This document shows, one piece after another, positions 12,023-22,769 of a stretch of DNA of 64,000 bases. Source of the DNA: Sycobia sp. Sy_11. Taxonomy: Eukaryota; Arthropoda; Insecta; Hymenoptera; Epichrysomallidae. Below the pieces are notes generated by a model. That model was not told the DNA's origin, made no database searches, and saw nothing but the letters and a program-made list of their open reading frames with translations. The first letter of the stretch is position 1, and each line of letters opens with the position of its first letter. Position numbers and translations under genes: made by a program. The DNA lies in the NCBI GenBank assembly GCA_018907035.1, contig JACCIC010000064.1, forward strand, positions 2,791,625-2,855,624, in the 5' to 3' direction.

Positions 12023-12242
12023 ATAAAATGGTCGGCAAAATATTAACTTTTTAAAGTGGACGCTACATTGAAGCAGCTTTTTATACAGTAGCGACGATAG
12101 GTAAATTACGGTCAATTATTTATAGAAATATAGATTTGTATATATAAGAGTACTTTTTACTTAGATATTATTGAATTGTTTATGAAATTGTTAAATTATT
12201 ATCTCGGGCGTAGCCGAAACGGGGGATGCTAGTATATATATA

Positions 12243-12352
12243 TATAAATATTGCATAAAATGATCGGCAAAATATCAACTTTTTAAAGTAGACGCTACAA
12301 TGAAGCAGCTTTTTATACAGAAGCGACGATATGTCAATTATTTATAGAAATA
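12243..12352 (+). repeat. Partial second Helitron 3' segment
   Basis: Starting 10 bp after the CTAG terminus, this repeats the element's pre-terminal block (ATAAAATGATCGGCAAAATA through AAGCAGCTTTTTATACAGAAG) but lacks the final hairpin. It is either a deleted second insertion or a duplication of the end. Confidence 0.6.
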
Positions 12353-12728
12353 TACCTTTTTTCTTAAAAATTTAGTAACAGGGTGTAATAAATGGGATTC
12401 ACTGGTGTTGACGAAGAAATGGATATTGTGTTATACCAAGTTGTACTTTCCGTTCTACATTCCGAACAAGAATTCCCCCTAAATGTGTGCGCCTGAAATC
12501 CTTTTTTACAGCCCAAACACAAAAACTGCAATATTTATCCATAGAAGCTGTATATAAAATAACTATCTATTTTGCGAGCCTCTTTATTTATAATAGAAAA
12601 AAAAAAAATTAGCCTAATTCCATGAAAAAATAATATAGAATATACGGTTCGAATTTCCAATCTCTAGGTTCTGTAGGCTTTTCTTAGATTAACATTTACA
12701 AATAATAACGTGCTGTCTTTATAAACTA

Positions 12729-12731
<3 letters not shown>

Positions 12732-12786
<55 letters not shown>
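12732..12786. repeat. (AT)n microsatellite
   Basis: An AT run of about 55 bp. The interval 12787-13889 is AT-rich intergenic DNA downstream of Cks. It holds a short TTATA/TTGTA tract near 13050 and no gene that I can support. Confidence 0.9.
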
Positions 12787-12788
<2 letters not shown>

Positions 12789-13889
12789 TGCTGACATATT
12801 GTAATCACATATATATTAGTATAGATATGTAATGATAAATATGTATTTTTAAATTATATATATATATCACTGGTACTTTGAGTGCATTATAAAGTAATAA
12901 AGTATCAAAAGTTGTTAAAATGGATTTTAAAAAAATGTCGAAGTGAAAAAAACAAATTACATAGGATTAGAAGGCAATTATAAAAACGTATTGAAACGAA
13001 CTCAAACATATTTGAACATATTAAAATAGAAATGTATTAATATATTATATTATATTGTATTGTATTGTATTATAAAACGTACAATTGTATCATATTATAA
13101 ATAGTACATAAACCGCATTGAAACAGATTGACTCGCAATGAAATTTTAATAAGGGAAGTCAAATCTGAAAAATGATCCAAAGAAATTTCATTCATTCATA
13201 TCATTAAAGTAAGAAATTTCTTTATGTTATTAAACAAAACATATTTTTACATTGAGCATACTTTATCATTGCGTTCATTTAGATATACTACAACTGTGCA
13301 AAAATAATTAATATTTTATATTAAATCTAATTTCAAAGTGTAAAGAAAACAGTTGTTGACAATGTAGACACGCATCTTCCACACTTTTCACTACAATACA
13401 ACCCTTCTTGAGATTGAACATAATTGACGAGAAATAAGCCAATGAAATTATTCATTATCATTTACTTAGTAACTAAAATAAATTTTTCAATTAGCTCTTG
13501 TTCAACAAATTTTTAATTATTGGAACATTTCGAGTTGTGTACCAAATATCAGAGCTAAAAAAATTGTTTTTTAATTCTATACAATAGTACAATAATGTAA
13601 AAAGGCCAAAACATACTCTACGTGAAGAAAAATGTTAAGTGATTAGAAGGACAATAAGAATTTACAAATACTTTTTAGATGTAACATAAAGTTTTAAAAA
13701 TAAATTGTACAATTGAGAATCGTTATTTAATTTAAACAATAAAATATAAACTAAAAATAATAATATTTATAGTAAATTTGTGGCTGAAATATTTTCCTGT
13801 AACTTGTTTGTGAGTGTTTACTTTCAACTTTCTATAAATACAAAATAGAAAATTATAAATTTTCAAATTTAATAATTTTGATACACATT

Positions 13890-14328
13890 TTAAATAACAC
13901 GTATATTTTGTTGCTGTTGATTAATATTATTTCTAACTATGACCTCTGTCCTGTGTCGTCTAAAGAGAAGAATATGTGGCTCTGTAAAATTATAAGAAGG
14001 GATAAATAATATGAAACTTATTATCATAATTATAGAAAATAATTTAATGTATTTAATACCTGGGCCATGCATCATGTAATGAACCCATCCCTGACTTTGT
14101 TGCACTCCCAAATTACGCCATTCTGTTTCAGTCATAAGATGTGATTTAGGTACATCTTTTCCAAGTTCTAATGGTAAGATTACATGTCTGTTTTTTAAAA
14201 TCAGAAAGAATTAATATATACATATTAAAGGTAGAAAATGTAAATAATAAATATAACTATCATGGTAACCTATATTCATATTTATCATCACTGTACTTTT
14301 CTGAATATTGGATTTGATCTGCTGGCAT
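13890..14328 (-). CDS. Cks85A: Cyclin-dependent kinase regulatory subunit, Cks85A-type
   Basis: Three exons on the minus strand: 14328-14270, 14187-14060 and 13981-13890, with GT-AG introns (GTTACC donor and AACAG acceptor; GTATTA donor and TTACAG acceptor). They join in frame to 279 bp and 92 residues. The protein has the whole Cks fold: [12 protein letters not shown] at the start, [25 protein letters not shown], then the hinge-strand [10 protein letters not shown] with the conserved HxPEPH-type segment (here HGPEPH). Cks proteins bind CDK1/2 and a phosphate site that helps multisite phosphorylation and cell-cycle turnover. The start matches my memory of the Cks85A rather than the Cks30A branch. 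A Gln-rich tail ends the protein. An ATTAAA-type poly(A) signal lies about 20 bp past the stop. Confidence 0.93.
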
Positions 14329-14329
14329 A

Positions 14330-14991
14330 ATTCAAGAGAAAATAAGCTAACTACAGAATTAAATTTAATGTCCAATCGCTAATCTCTGTTTTTATGGCCA
14401 CGATAGAATCAGTGAATATAAACATCTTATAGAATACTTCTTGTACAAAATTTTCAGTTAGATTGTAGATAAAGAATGCTCCATAACTTTGTAGGAACAG
14501 AGATGAATATATTCATCTCTGGTAGGAACTTAGGAAATTAAAATCGATTGCAGTGCCTGATTTTTAATATATTGCGGAATTTTCTAAAACTTGAAATGTT
14601 CGAAACATCCTGTTCTGTTTTATTGATTATTGCAGTATTAATCATCAGGGTCGTAGTAACCCAACTTGTCTGCATGTAAAAAATACAGTAATATAATGTA
14701 TGTAAAAATGTAAATTATCAATGATCCATATACGCGCGACTTACTCTCATTCGCACATATACAAACACGAGAGAGAGAGAGAAAGCTATCCCGAGGACCG
14801 TGGTGATCGCCAACGATTATGATACATACACGGTGTCCCAGATATAACTGTTCATATTAGCGGCAAGGTATCGGAAAGGAAAAATTATGTATAAATATTA
14901 AAATTTATTCAGGTCAATTGTTAATAGTTTGTGCATTACGGTCCAATCTGTAAGAACCAATCAGGGCTTAGAGCGTAAGCGAAGAAGAAGG
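14330..14991. other. Upstream region of Cks, no gene
   Basis: This interval should contain the Cks promoter. No TATA box or other core element stands out at a credible distance. Apart from the palindromic micro-insertion, there is a short (GA)n run near 14769-14782 and nothing else recognisable. Confidence 0.5.
14491..14529. mobile_element. 24-bp palindromic micro-insertion with 7-8 bp direct repeats
   Basis: A perfect palindrome, CAGAGATGAATA followed by TATTCATCTCTG (14498-14521), lies between GTAGGAA (14491-14497) and GTAGGAA (14522-14528). CAGAGATG resembles hAT-type terminal repeats, and hAT elements duplicate 8 bp. It sits about 170 bp upstream of the Cks start codon and may be two fused element tips. 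Confidence 0.5.
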
Positions 14992-15213
14992 TTAAAACAG
15001 AGATAATAAGAGGAGATCGTCGATGCCCATGTTAGACATTGCAATAAAATTTTGACTTCTCAGCGCTACGGCGGTGAACGTCGAAACAATAGTTGCAATA
15101 AAAGGGATTAACTGGTGTCGAAATTCATGAAGCGCGTATAGATTTTCTTGTCTGCGTATGTGAGTGTGTATGTATATATTTATATACACACGTATTTTCT
15201 TAAAATTTTAAAT
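14992..15213. repeat. Family B repeat, copy 3
   Basis: Same orientation as the copy at 1283-1590, sharing GATGCCCATGTTAGACATTG, GCGGTGAACGTCG and CGTATAGATTTTCTTG, with an internal deletion. The short ORF across it is not a gene. Confidence 0.65.
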
Positions 15214-15338
15214 TCGTATCGTGACGATGATTAAGACTACGAAAAGATATACCTGGATATACGCACTTAAAGAATTTCTTCGTCGACACCAGTGAATCCC
15301 ACTTACTACACTCCGCTGCCATATTTTTAAGAAAATAG

Positions 15339-15341
<3 letters not shown>

Positions 15342-15393
<52 letters not shown>

Positions 15394-15412
15394 ATATATA
15401 TTTATATATATA
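15342..15412. repeat. (AT)n microsatellite
   Basis: An interrupted AT run of about 70 bp immediately before the minus-strand Helitron terminus. Confidence 0.95.
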
Positions 15413-15621
15413 CTAGCATCCCTCATCTTGGCTTCGCCCGAGATAAGAATTTAACCGACATCATAAACCATTCAATAATATCTAAGTAAAAAGTACTCAT
15501 ATATACAAATCTATATTTCTATAAATAATTGACCGTAATTTACCTATCGTCGCTTCTGTATAAAAAGCTGCTTCAATGTAGCGTTCACTTCAAAAAGTTA
15601 ATATTTTGCCGACCATTTTAT

Positions 15622-15673
<52 letters not shown>

Positions 15674-15676
<3 letters not shown>

Positions 15677-17319
15677 TCATATCATATCATACTAATTTAT
15701 AAAAGCAAAGCGTGTTTTTGTTTGTACGCGATAACCGAAAAAATTTGACATATAGATTCTATATTATCTTAGGAAGGACATAGGCTATGTTTTTTCTTGA
15801 AAATCATTTGAATTTTAACAATAAATTAAGTTAACAGTTTTAGTGGTCAGTTTCACCAGCGGCCACTAGGTGGCGTCTTGAATCACGAATATCAACTTAA
15901 AGTATTAATACCAGGTCAGCTCAAGTGAATATTTATATCCACCTTTGGGATTCGTATCCCAAAGAAGCTGTGACGTTAGTCGGTATTACCTTTTTTGTTC
16001 TTCAGGTTAATCTGACACTACCTTCACACCATATGGATATCTTTTGATTTTGGTAAATTTTATTTCTCTTACGTGAGAAAATCTGTCTCTCTCTCTCTCT
16101 CTATCTCTCTGTCCGCCTCTCTGTCTTCCTTTCTCCTTCTCTTATAAAATGGTTCTGTATACCATATCATACTGAATATAATTTGTGACAACAATTATAT
16201 TTTTGTTTTTATACCTTATATTAACTTCAGAAATGTGACAAGAGACTGTTTTTTTTTTTTTTGTTTGAACAAAGGAAATGATTGCAAAATAGGGTTCTTT
16301 TACCAACTACCTCGAAACTATACACATGATATATCGTCTCTTCGCATAAAAAGGAAATATCCATCGTGTGCTTAAAAAATATGCTATTCGCCATACCGTT
16401 TTGCTTGAATTTCAGTTGGCATCACCACGAAAATATTCACGGTATTTAATTGAAAAAACGAAAATATACGAAATATGTAATATATATTTGATGTATATTA
16501 TATTGTACATATTATATATACACATTTTAAATACGGTTTCTACTGAGAAATATTGTATTGGCATGTACGAGTCGCTGATTACGATACCCCGTTGTCTTAA
16601 GACGATTTATATATGCAGTTGTGTGTTCGCATGATCGAATGCGATGTCCAGGTCTCTCTGAGCGATTTCTATGGGGAATATTATATTTAGTAGATAGATA
16701 ACGACGTCCAGATATGAGGAAATCAACATCTATGGGAAAATTCGTGTGGGGACGGTACTCTTTCCGAACGATGTTTAGGTATGTCGGGACAACTTCTACG
16801 GGGACTTTCGTGTTCGGACGGTAGAAGACGATGTCCAGTTATGACGAGACGAATTCTACGGGGAGTATCGTGTTTAGTTGGTAGAAAACGATGTTCAGGT
16901 ATGTCGGGACGACTTCTACGGGAAATTTCATGTTCGGACGGTAGAAGATGATGTCTGGCTATGACGGGACGACTTCTACGGAGAATTTCGTGTTCGAACG
17001 GTAGAAAACGATGTCCAGGTATGGTGGGACGACTTTCACGGGGAATTTCGTGATCGGACGGTAGAAGACAATGTCCAGGTATGACGAGATTAGTATTCTA
17101 TCATTCGAACACGCACATTCCCAGTAAGAGTCGTCCCGGGGTAACTAGACATTGTGTTCTACCTCCCCAACACACAACTTTCTATAGAGGTTGTCCTCAG
17201 ACATTTCCTATAGTCCAAACATGATGCTCTCTGTAAACGTCGTCTCGAGACACTTGCACATCTTTTTTTACCGCTCGAACTCGAAAGTACAATTTTTTCC
17301 ACTGAAGCCGTTTTTAATA

Positions 17320-17378
<59 letters not shown>

Positions 17379-17586
17379 AAATGGTCGGCAAAATATTAAC
17401 TTTTTAAAGTGGACGCTACATTGAAGCAGCTTTTTATACAGAAGCGACGATAGGTAAATTACGGTCAATTATTTACACAAATATAGATTTGTATATATAA
17501 GAGTACTTTTTACTTAGATATTATTGAATGGTTTATGATGTCGGTTAAATTCTTATCTCGGGCGAAGCCAAGATGAGGGATGCTAG
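15674..17586 (+). mobile_element. Complete non-autonomous Helitron nested in another Helitron
   Basis: The 5' end begins TCAT right after the (AT)n tract (the exact TC is uncertain by about 13 bp). It continues with the typical insect Helitron start: ACTAATTTATAAAAGC, TTTGTTTGTACGCGATAACC, then GGAAGGACATAGGCTATGTT. The 3' end has CTCGGGCGAAGCC, GAGGGATG and terminal CTAG at 17583-17586, then T. The insertion is between A and T, with no duplication. About 1.9 kb, no Rep/helicase, with the 60-bp minisatellite as core. Confidence 0.8.
16548..17095. repeat. 60-bp minisatellite in the nested Helitron
   Basis: About nine 60-bp units, recurring at 16790, 16850, 16910, 16970 and 17030 with cores such as GACGACTTCTACGG and GGTAGAAGACGATGTCCAG. 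Confidence 0.85.
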
Positions 17587-17656
<70 letters not shown>

Positions 17657-17929
17657 AATATATATATGCATGTTAAATACAGCTTCAATGGAAAAAATTG
17701 TACTTTCGAGTTCGAGCGGTAGAGAAAGATGTGGAAGTGTCTCGAGACGACGTTTACAGAGAGCATCATGTTCGGACTATAGGAAATCTCTCGGAACGAT
17801 TGCTATAGAGAGTTTATTGTTGGGGAGGTAGAATACAATGTCCAGTTATCCCGGAACGACTCTTACTGGGAGTGTGCGTGTTCGAATGATAGAATATTAA
17901 TCTCTTCATAGAATTCGTAATGAGATACC

Positions 17930-18500
17930 TGGACATCGTTTTCCACTAACTATACATGACAGTTTCGAACACGAAACTCTCCGTAGACGTTGACCCGACA
18001 TACCTGAAAATCGTTTCGTATCAACTAAACACGATACTCCCCGTAGAACTCATCCCGTCATACCTGGACATCATCTTCTACCGTTCGAACACGAAATTCC
18101 CCGTAGAAGTCGTTCCAGAACACCTGGAAATCGCACTCTATCATCCGAACACGAAACTCCCCGTAGAAGTTGTCCCGCGATACCTAAATATCTTTTCCTA
18201 CCAACTAAACTCGATAGTCCCAGTAGAAGTCATCTCGAGAAAGTTAGCATGGCTTCCTAACGATTAAACACGATACTCCCCGTAGAAGTCGTTCGGAAAG
18301 AGTACTGTCTCAACATGAATATTCCCATAGAAATTGATTTCCTCATATCTGGACGTCGGTTTCTATCAATGAAATATAATATTCTCCGTAGAAATCGCCC
18401 AGAAACATCTGAACATCGCATTCTATCATCCAAACACACAACTGCAAATATAAATCGTCTTGAGGCAACGGGATATCGAAATCAACGACCGTACATACCA
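17930..18500. repeat. 60-bp minisatellite in the split Helitron
   Basis: About nine to ten units in reverse orientation. The plus strand reads an open 103-codon frame (17956-18267) made of 20-residue repeats with the pattern V-V-P-x-Y-L-x-I then N-T-x-L-P-V-E. Confidence 0.85.
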
Positions 18501-19018
18501 ATACAATATTTTTCAGTAGAAACCGTATTTAAAATGTGTATATATAATATGTACAATATAATATACATAAAATATATATCACATATTTCGCATATTTTCA
18601 TTTTTTCAATTAAATAGATATTGGTAAATATTGATTAAAATGTAGACAATAAATTTTTATGTGACTGTATATTAAATAAATATTTTTGAGATTGTGAAAA
18701 AAGTTGCTTCAAATAAGAAAACCAGCATCTAAAAAATTCCTTCATCAAGAAGTTTTTCGCTTGAATGAAAATGATATAAGATTCATATTTTACTATATGA
18801 GCTAAAAAATAGGAAATTTGTTTTTTAGGGTGATAAATAATCTCTTGATATAAGAAAATAATTTTTGCGTGAAATTCAGCAATAAGAAAAAATATGAGGT
18901 AATCTAGGTAAGTAATTTCTTATTTTTTAGCTCATTTCAAGAAATCCATATCTCATTCGGTTTACTTGAACGGGTTGTAAAATATCTAGCTTTTGTCGTT
19001 TGAATAATATTAGAATTA

Positions 19019-20312
19019 TCAGGTATGTGAACAAGTCTTTCCCGTTTTTTTTTTTTTCAAATTTTGAGCCTTTATTATGAAAAATGGTTACAAATGAATT
19101 ATTGAAAGTATTGGCCATCGCTAGCTACAACTTTTTCCCATCTTTCTGGCAACATACGAATCCCGTTGCGAAAAAATTCGACCGGTTTGGCCTCTATCCA
19201 GTCATCCACCCATTTTTTGGCTTCCTCGTAGGAATGGAAGTGCTGGTCAGCCAGGCTATGCGTCATCGATCTGAAGAGATGGTAATCAGACGGAGTAACG
19301 TCTGGACTATACGGCGGGTGGGGTAGGACTTCCCATTTGAGCGTTTCTAAGTATGTTTTCACCGGCGGTGCAACATGTGGGCGAGCATTGTCATGTTGCA
19401 AAATAACTTTGTCGTGCCTGTCGGAGTATTGTGGCCGTTTTTCTCGCAGTGCGCGGCTCAAACGCATCAATTGTCGTCGATAGACCTCGCCTGTGATCCT
19501 TTCATTCGGTTTCAGAAGCTCATAGTAAACCACACCTAGCTGGTCCCACCATATACAGAGCATGAGCTTGGCGCCATGAATATTTGGCTTGGCCGTCGAT
19601 GATGATGCATGGCCGGGTAGTCCCCATGATTTTCTTCGCTTCGGATTATCGTAACGTATCCACTTTTCATCGCCAGTCACGATACGATGCAGAAAACCCT
19701 TTCTTTTATGTCGCTGAAGCAGCTGTTCGCAAGTGAAAAAACGCCGTTCGACGTCTCTCAGCTTCAGTTCGTACGGCACCCAATTTCCTTGCTTTTGGAT
19801 CATTCCCATGGCTTTCAAACGCTTGGAAATGGTTGTTCGGTCAATTCCCAATGCTTCAGCAAGTTCTTCTTGCGTTTGACAAGAATCTTCATCAAGCAAA
19901 GTCGTCAATTCTCGATCTTCAAAGATTTGCGGCCGCCCGGAACGCTCCTTGTCTTCCACGTCGAAATCACCGCTTTTGAAGCGTCGAAACCATCCGCGAA
20001 CACTTGAATCATCGACACAACCTTCTCCATAAGCCTCCTGAAGCAATCGATGCGTCTCGGCAGCAGATTTCTTCAAATTGAACCAATAAAGTGAAACTTC
20101 CCGCAAATGACGTCGACTCGGCTCAAATTTCGACATTTTCACGATATCAAAAATTTATGATGCGAAAAAATTTTAACTAATGTGTTAGTATGGAATTGTT
20201 GACATATGAATAACCTTTGATTATGACATATGCAACCATTGAATACTCGCACAGAATTGGTGCGAGTAAACATCTCTTACAAAAAACGGGAAAGACTTAT
20301 TCACACTCCTAA
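19019..20312 (-). mobile_element. Mariner transposon, apparently complete
   Basis: The ends are inverted repeats: left TCAGGTATGTGAACAAGTCT and right (reverse) TTAGGAGTGTGAATAAGTCT, both continuing TTCCCGTTTTTT. TA dinucleotides flank it at 19017-19018 and 20313-20314, as expected for mariner. At 1294 bp the length is typical. It carries one full transposase frame. A 5'-truncated, almost identical copy lies at 38640-39325, which argues for recent activity. Confidence 0.93.
19099..20142 (-). CDS. Mariner transposase (DD34D)
   Basis: A 347-residue frame without interruption, the usual mariner size. The N-terminal half has two helix-turn-helix regions (VSLYWFNLKKSAAETHRLL near residue 16; TQEELAEALGIDRTTISKRL near 90) and the linker WVPYEL. 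The catalytic triad is visible as TGDEKW, LQHDN and SPDVTPSDYHLF, with exactly 34 residues between the second and third Asp. The family cuts and pastes DNA at TA sites in the nucleus. The likely native start is the second Met (MSKFEP), two codons in. It resembles the mauritiana/mellifera branch. Probably active, though activity cannot be shown from sequence. Confidence 0.95.
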   Translation of the reverse strand: MKMSKFEPSRRHLREVSLYWFNLKKSAAETHRLLQEAYGEGCVDDSSVRGWFRRFKSGDFDVEDKERSGRPQIFEDRELTTLLDEDSCQTQEELAEALGIDRTTISKRLKAMGMIQKQGNWVPYELKLRDVERRFFTCEQLLQRHKRKGFLHRIVTGDEKWIRYDNPKRRKSWGLPGHASSSTAKPNIHGAKLMLCIWWDQLGVVYYELLKPNERITGEVYRRQLMRLSRALREKRPQYSDRHDKVILQHDNARPHVAPPVKTYLETLKWEVLPHPPYSPDVTPSDYHLFRSMTHSLADQHFHSYEEAKKWVDDWIEAKPVEFFRNGIRMLPERWEKVVASDGQYFQ

Positions 20313-20380
20313 TATTTTTTAGCTTCATATGCCTATGAAAATTACATTTAAGAAAATATTATTCAGATTATCTAAATTTG

Positions 20381-20383
<3 letters not shown>

Positions 20384-20416
<33 letters not shown>
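20384..20416. repeat. (AT)n microsatellite, LTR target
   Basis: An AT run directly before the probable solo LTR; a second AT run (21838-21863) follows it. Confidence 0.9.
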
Positions 20417-20419
<3 letters not shown>

Positions 20420-21837
20420 GACGTATGGGATACGACACTAAATTACTAAATAATCTGAAAAAAAGAAAAAATGATTAAAACAAGCACATTTAAATAAAAT
20501 AATTTTATCAAAAATATATAAAATAAATTAAGGTTATCAAACCATTTGGAGGTTAGCACTCATATAAAGTTTTGTTGTAAGGTGCAGGACTTCTTTTGGA
20601 TGATATACGAGAGATGCACGATGACACGACACACATATTAATCACATATAATGTGCGAGTTGCGCAGTAGCGCTCGCTAACGTAGGCGGCGAGGTGGAGA
20701 GCGGAACGGAAAAAGGACTACCGGAATGTATACGAATGCATAGAATATGCATTTCAGGCATTAAAGAAAGAAAAAAAGACATGTATAGGAATGTCGTTGC
20801 GCGTCCGGTAGATGGCCGATAGTAGTGGAGACCCTTCTTACCGACTTCAAATGAATTAAGCACATTCGCGCGCGAAATTCAAATGAATAATTGAAAGGGC
20901 AGATTAATTGCTCCAATCAGGAGTTATAGGAAGGAAGCGGAACTGGATGAAGACTTAAGCAGTAAAGTTGGGAACCAATACCTGTTTGGTAAAATAATAA
21001 ATTAGAGTGTTTAATAAATTATATAAGGTAATTAGTGCCCGCCAAGAAATAATAAATTGGAGGTATTTGAAGGAAGAGGGGATGTTAATTTTGTGGAGAG
21101 AGTAGTTGATTTCTAGCTCTTGTCGAGAGTAGAAGAAATTAAAATTCTTTTCTTTTGTGCGATTCTCTCTTAGTTTTTTTTGAGAATTTTCAAATTGTGG
21201 TGTATTTATTTAAGTATCGGTGGTGAGTGGGGATTAATAAGAAATTATTGTATAAAAAAAAAATTAAATTCTAGAAGTAGTGTGGAAGGAGAAAGAGAGA
21301 GAGAGAGAGAGAAAGAAAAATTCAGAATTGAGGAAGTAAGATTGGGGAAATAAGATTGAGGAAGTAAAAGTGGAAATAAATAGAATGAAAGAGATCAAAT
21401 TGAGATTTTAAGATATATTCATTGTGAAGATGATAATTATTCATGAAAATTAATGTGACGATTATGAATATATATATATATATATATATATTCATTGAGG
21501 TGATATTATTACTGATTATTTATTAAATTATTAATTATATTGGATGGCAGAGTGGTAAGTTTTTTTAAATATTTTATTAAAATTAAATTCTTTATAAATC
21601 ACATATAGAGTAGTGGTGACCAATAGTAAATAAAATTTCTTAAATAAAATTTTTGGTGGAATGTAATAAATTTTTGTTCAATTTTGGAGTTAATCCTGCG
21701 ACTCCCGACTCGGGAAGAATTCCCCTTTATTGAGTTAGAATAACGCAGACGGATTAGTGGTGAAGAAAAGAAAAAAAAATTTGATTACGCAGTGTGGGAT
21801 TGGCGTTCCTATTTAGTGCGCGAAATACTGTGTGACA
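20417..21837 (+). mobile_element. Probable solo LTR in an (AT)n tract
   Basis: This 1.42-kb block begins TGTGACGTATGGG and ends GTGTGACA, so it has TG...CA ends with inverted TGTGAC/GTGACA-like tips, and it is bracketed by AT runs as if it landed in a microsatellite. It has no ORF; it contains ATAATAAATTA motifs and a (GA)n run. A Gypsy-type solo LTR is likely, but no second copy in the window confirms the ends. Confidence 0.45.
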
Positions 21838-21868
<31 letters not shown>

Positions 21869-22119
21869 ATATCAAGAAGTTTTAAAATCATGGTTTATTT
21901 TTAAGAAATATTTAAAAGTTTTTATGCAAGTTATACGTTACTGAACTCTTCACCGACGATCTTTTGTTTTAGTCCACACTTGATATTAGCAAATATTTTT
22001 TTAGTGCTATAGAATAATACAAAAAAAAATTATTTTTCAGCTTCATATACCTAAGAAAAATAGATTTAAGAAAATATTATCTAAATGTGGGAAATCAAGT
22101 ATTAAAACCAAAACAATAT

Positions 22120-22760
22120 ATAAATTGTTATAATATAAGTATATATTATATATAAATGCATATACAATTCATTGGAATCCATAAATTAATTTCATAATGT
22201 ATAACTATAAGAGATCTAAAATTGATATATAAGATTTATATAATTGTCGACAGCGTACTGCGGTAGCGTAATTAATAAGGGTTAGTTTGTGAATCCAAAG
22301 GTCTGCGGATAGAATCCCAGTTAGGTCAAAGTTTGGAAATAAATTTAATAAAAGTAATTTAACGTATAAATTGTAAAAGTTTGAGGCCTACGATGGCTCA
22401 ATCGCTAGAGCGAAGGACTAGTAACTCGCTGATCCGAGCTTAAATCCCGGTCTTAATAATAAAGCACTGCTGTAATAATTTACATGTGTTTTGTTTACAA
22501 ACACATCGTGGACATCCGTCGCTGATTAGCACCGATATATGGAAGCATAAATAGAGCGACGTTAAATAACATAAAAAAAAAAAAAAAAAATTGTAAACGA
22601 ATTCAAGAAATTGTTCACTTAGTTAAAACTTTTGATTTTTAAAGTGAAGAAAATAATGCTTTGAGTCAAGAAACTATGCACTACTTTTAAACATTTAATA
22701 TACTTAAATTTTCATGTTTTTGAAAATAAAAACGTATTTCAAGTAATTATTGTTTTAATA
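22120..22760. repeat. AT-rich dispersed repeat carrying a SINE
   Basis: Reverse complement of 1878-2270, continuing on both sides of the SINE at 22380-22590. A tRNA-like block at 22250-22325 (GCGTACTGCGGTAGCG ... GGATAGAATCCC) belongs to the repeat and recurs at about 2040-2105 and, partly, at 23655-23695. Confidence 0.65.
22380..22590 (+). mobile_element. tRNA-derived SINE with target-site duplication
   Basis: The head reads like a tRNA gene with Pol III boxes (A-box-like GATGGCTCAATCGCTAGAGC; B-box-like GAGCTTAAATCCC). A unique body follows, ending in an 18-base A tail. The flanks are ATTGTAAAAG (22370-22379) and ATTGTAAACG (22590-22599). The inverted copy of the host repeat near 1985-2000 lacks the insert and has one uninterrupted copy of this site, which proves the boundaries. 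A head-only fragment recurs at 47911-47938. Confidence 0.85.
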
Positions 22761-22769
22761 GTTGGAATA

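Larger units (their letters stand above)
10522..12232 (+). mobile_element. Non-autonomous Helitron, copy 1 (5' part replaced)
   Basis: The 3' end is canonical for Helitrons: a GC-rich hairpin stretch (CTCGGGCGTAGCCG), then GGGGGATG and terminal CTAG at 12229-12232, followed by a host T. From GGTATTACC on it matches the copy at 15.67-17.59 kb. The usual 5' terminus is missing and family C sequence sits there instead. There is no Rep/helicase ORF, so it depends on proteins made elsewhere. Its centre is the 60-bp minisatellite at 11041-11740. Confidence 0.75.
15413..18570 (-). mobile_element. Minus-strand Helitron, 5'-truncated, split by a second Helitron
   Basis: Reading the minus strand, the internal minisatellite (18520-17900) continues to the (AT)n tract near 17587-17660. 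It then resumes at 15673 with the pre-terminal block and ends at CTAG (15413-15416) next to the GGCTTCGCCCG hairpin. The two halves make one element interrupted exactly in its (AT)n tract by the plus-strand Helitron at 15674-17586. Its own 5' end is not recognisable beyond about 18570. No protein-coding gene. Confidence 0.7.

Noticed and set aside
19084..19326. Plus-strand ORF over the mariner (and 39021-39380, minus)
   Set aside because: Both are antisense shadows of the transposase gene and its 3' UTR; they share sequence because the elements are copies.
20642..20863. 73-codon ORF within the probable solo LTR
   Set aside because: Low support, lies in non-coding LTR-like sequence, no recognisable motif.
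22380..22460. A functional tRNA gene
   Set aside because: The tRNA-like head lacks a full cloverleaf and terminator and is followed by a SINE body, A tail and target duplications.
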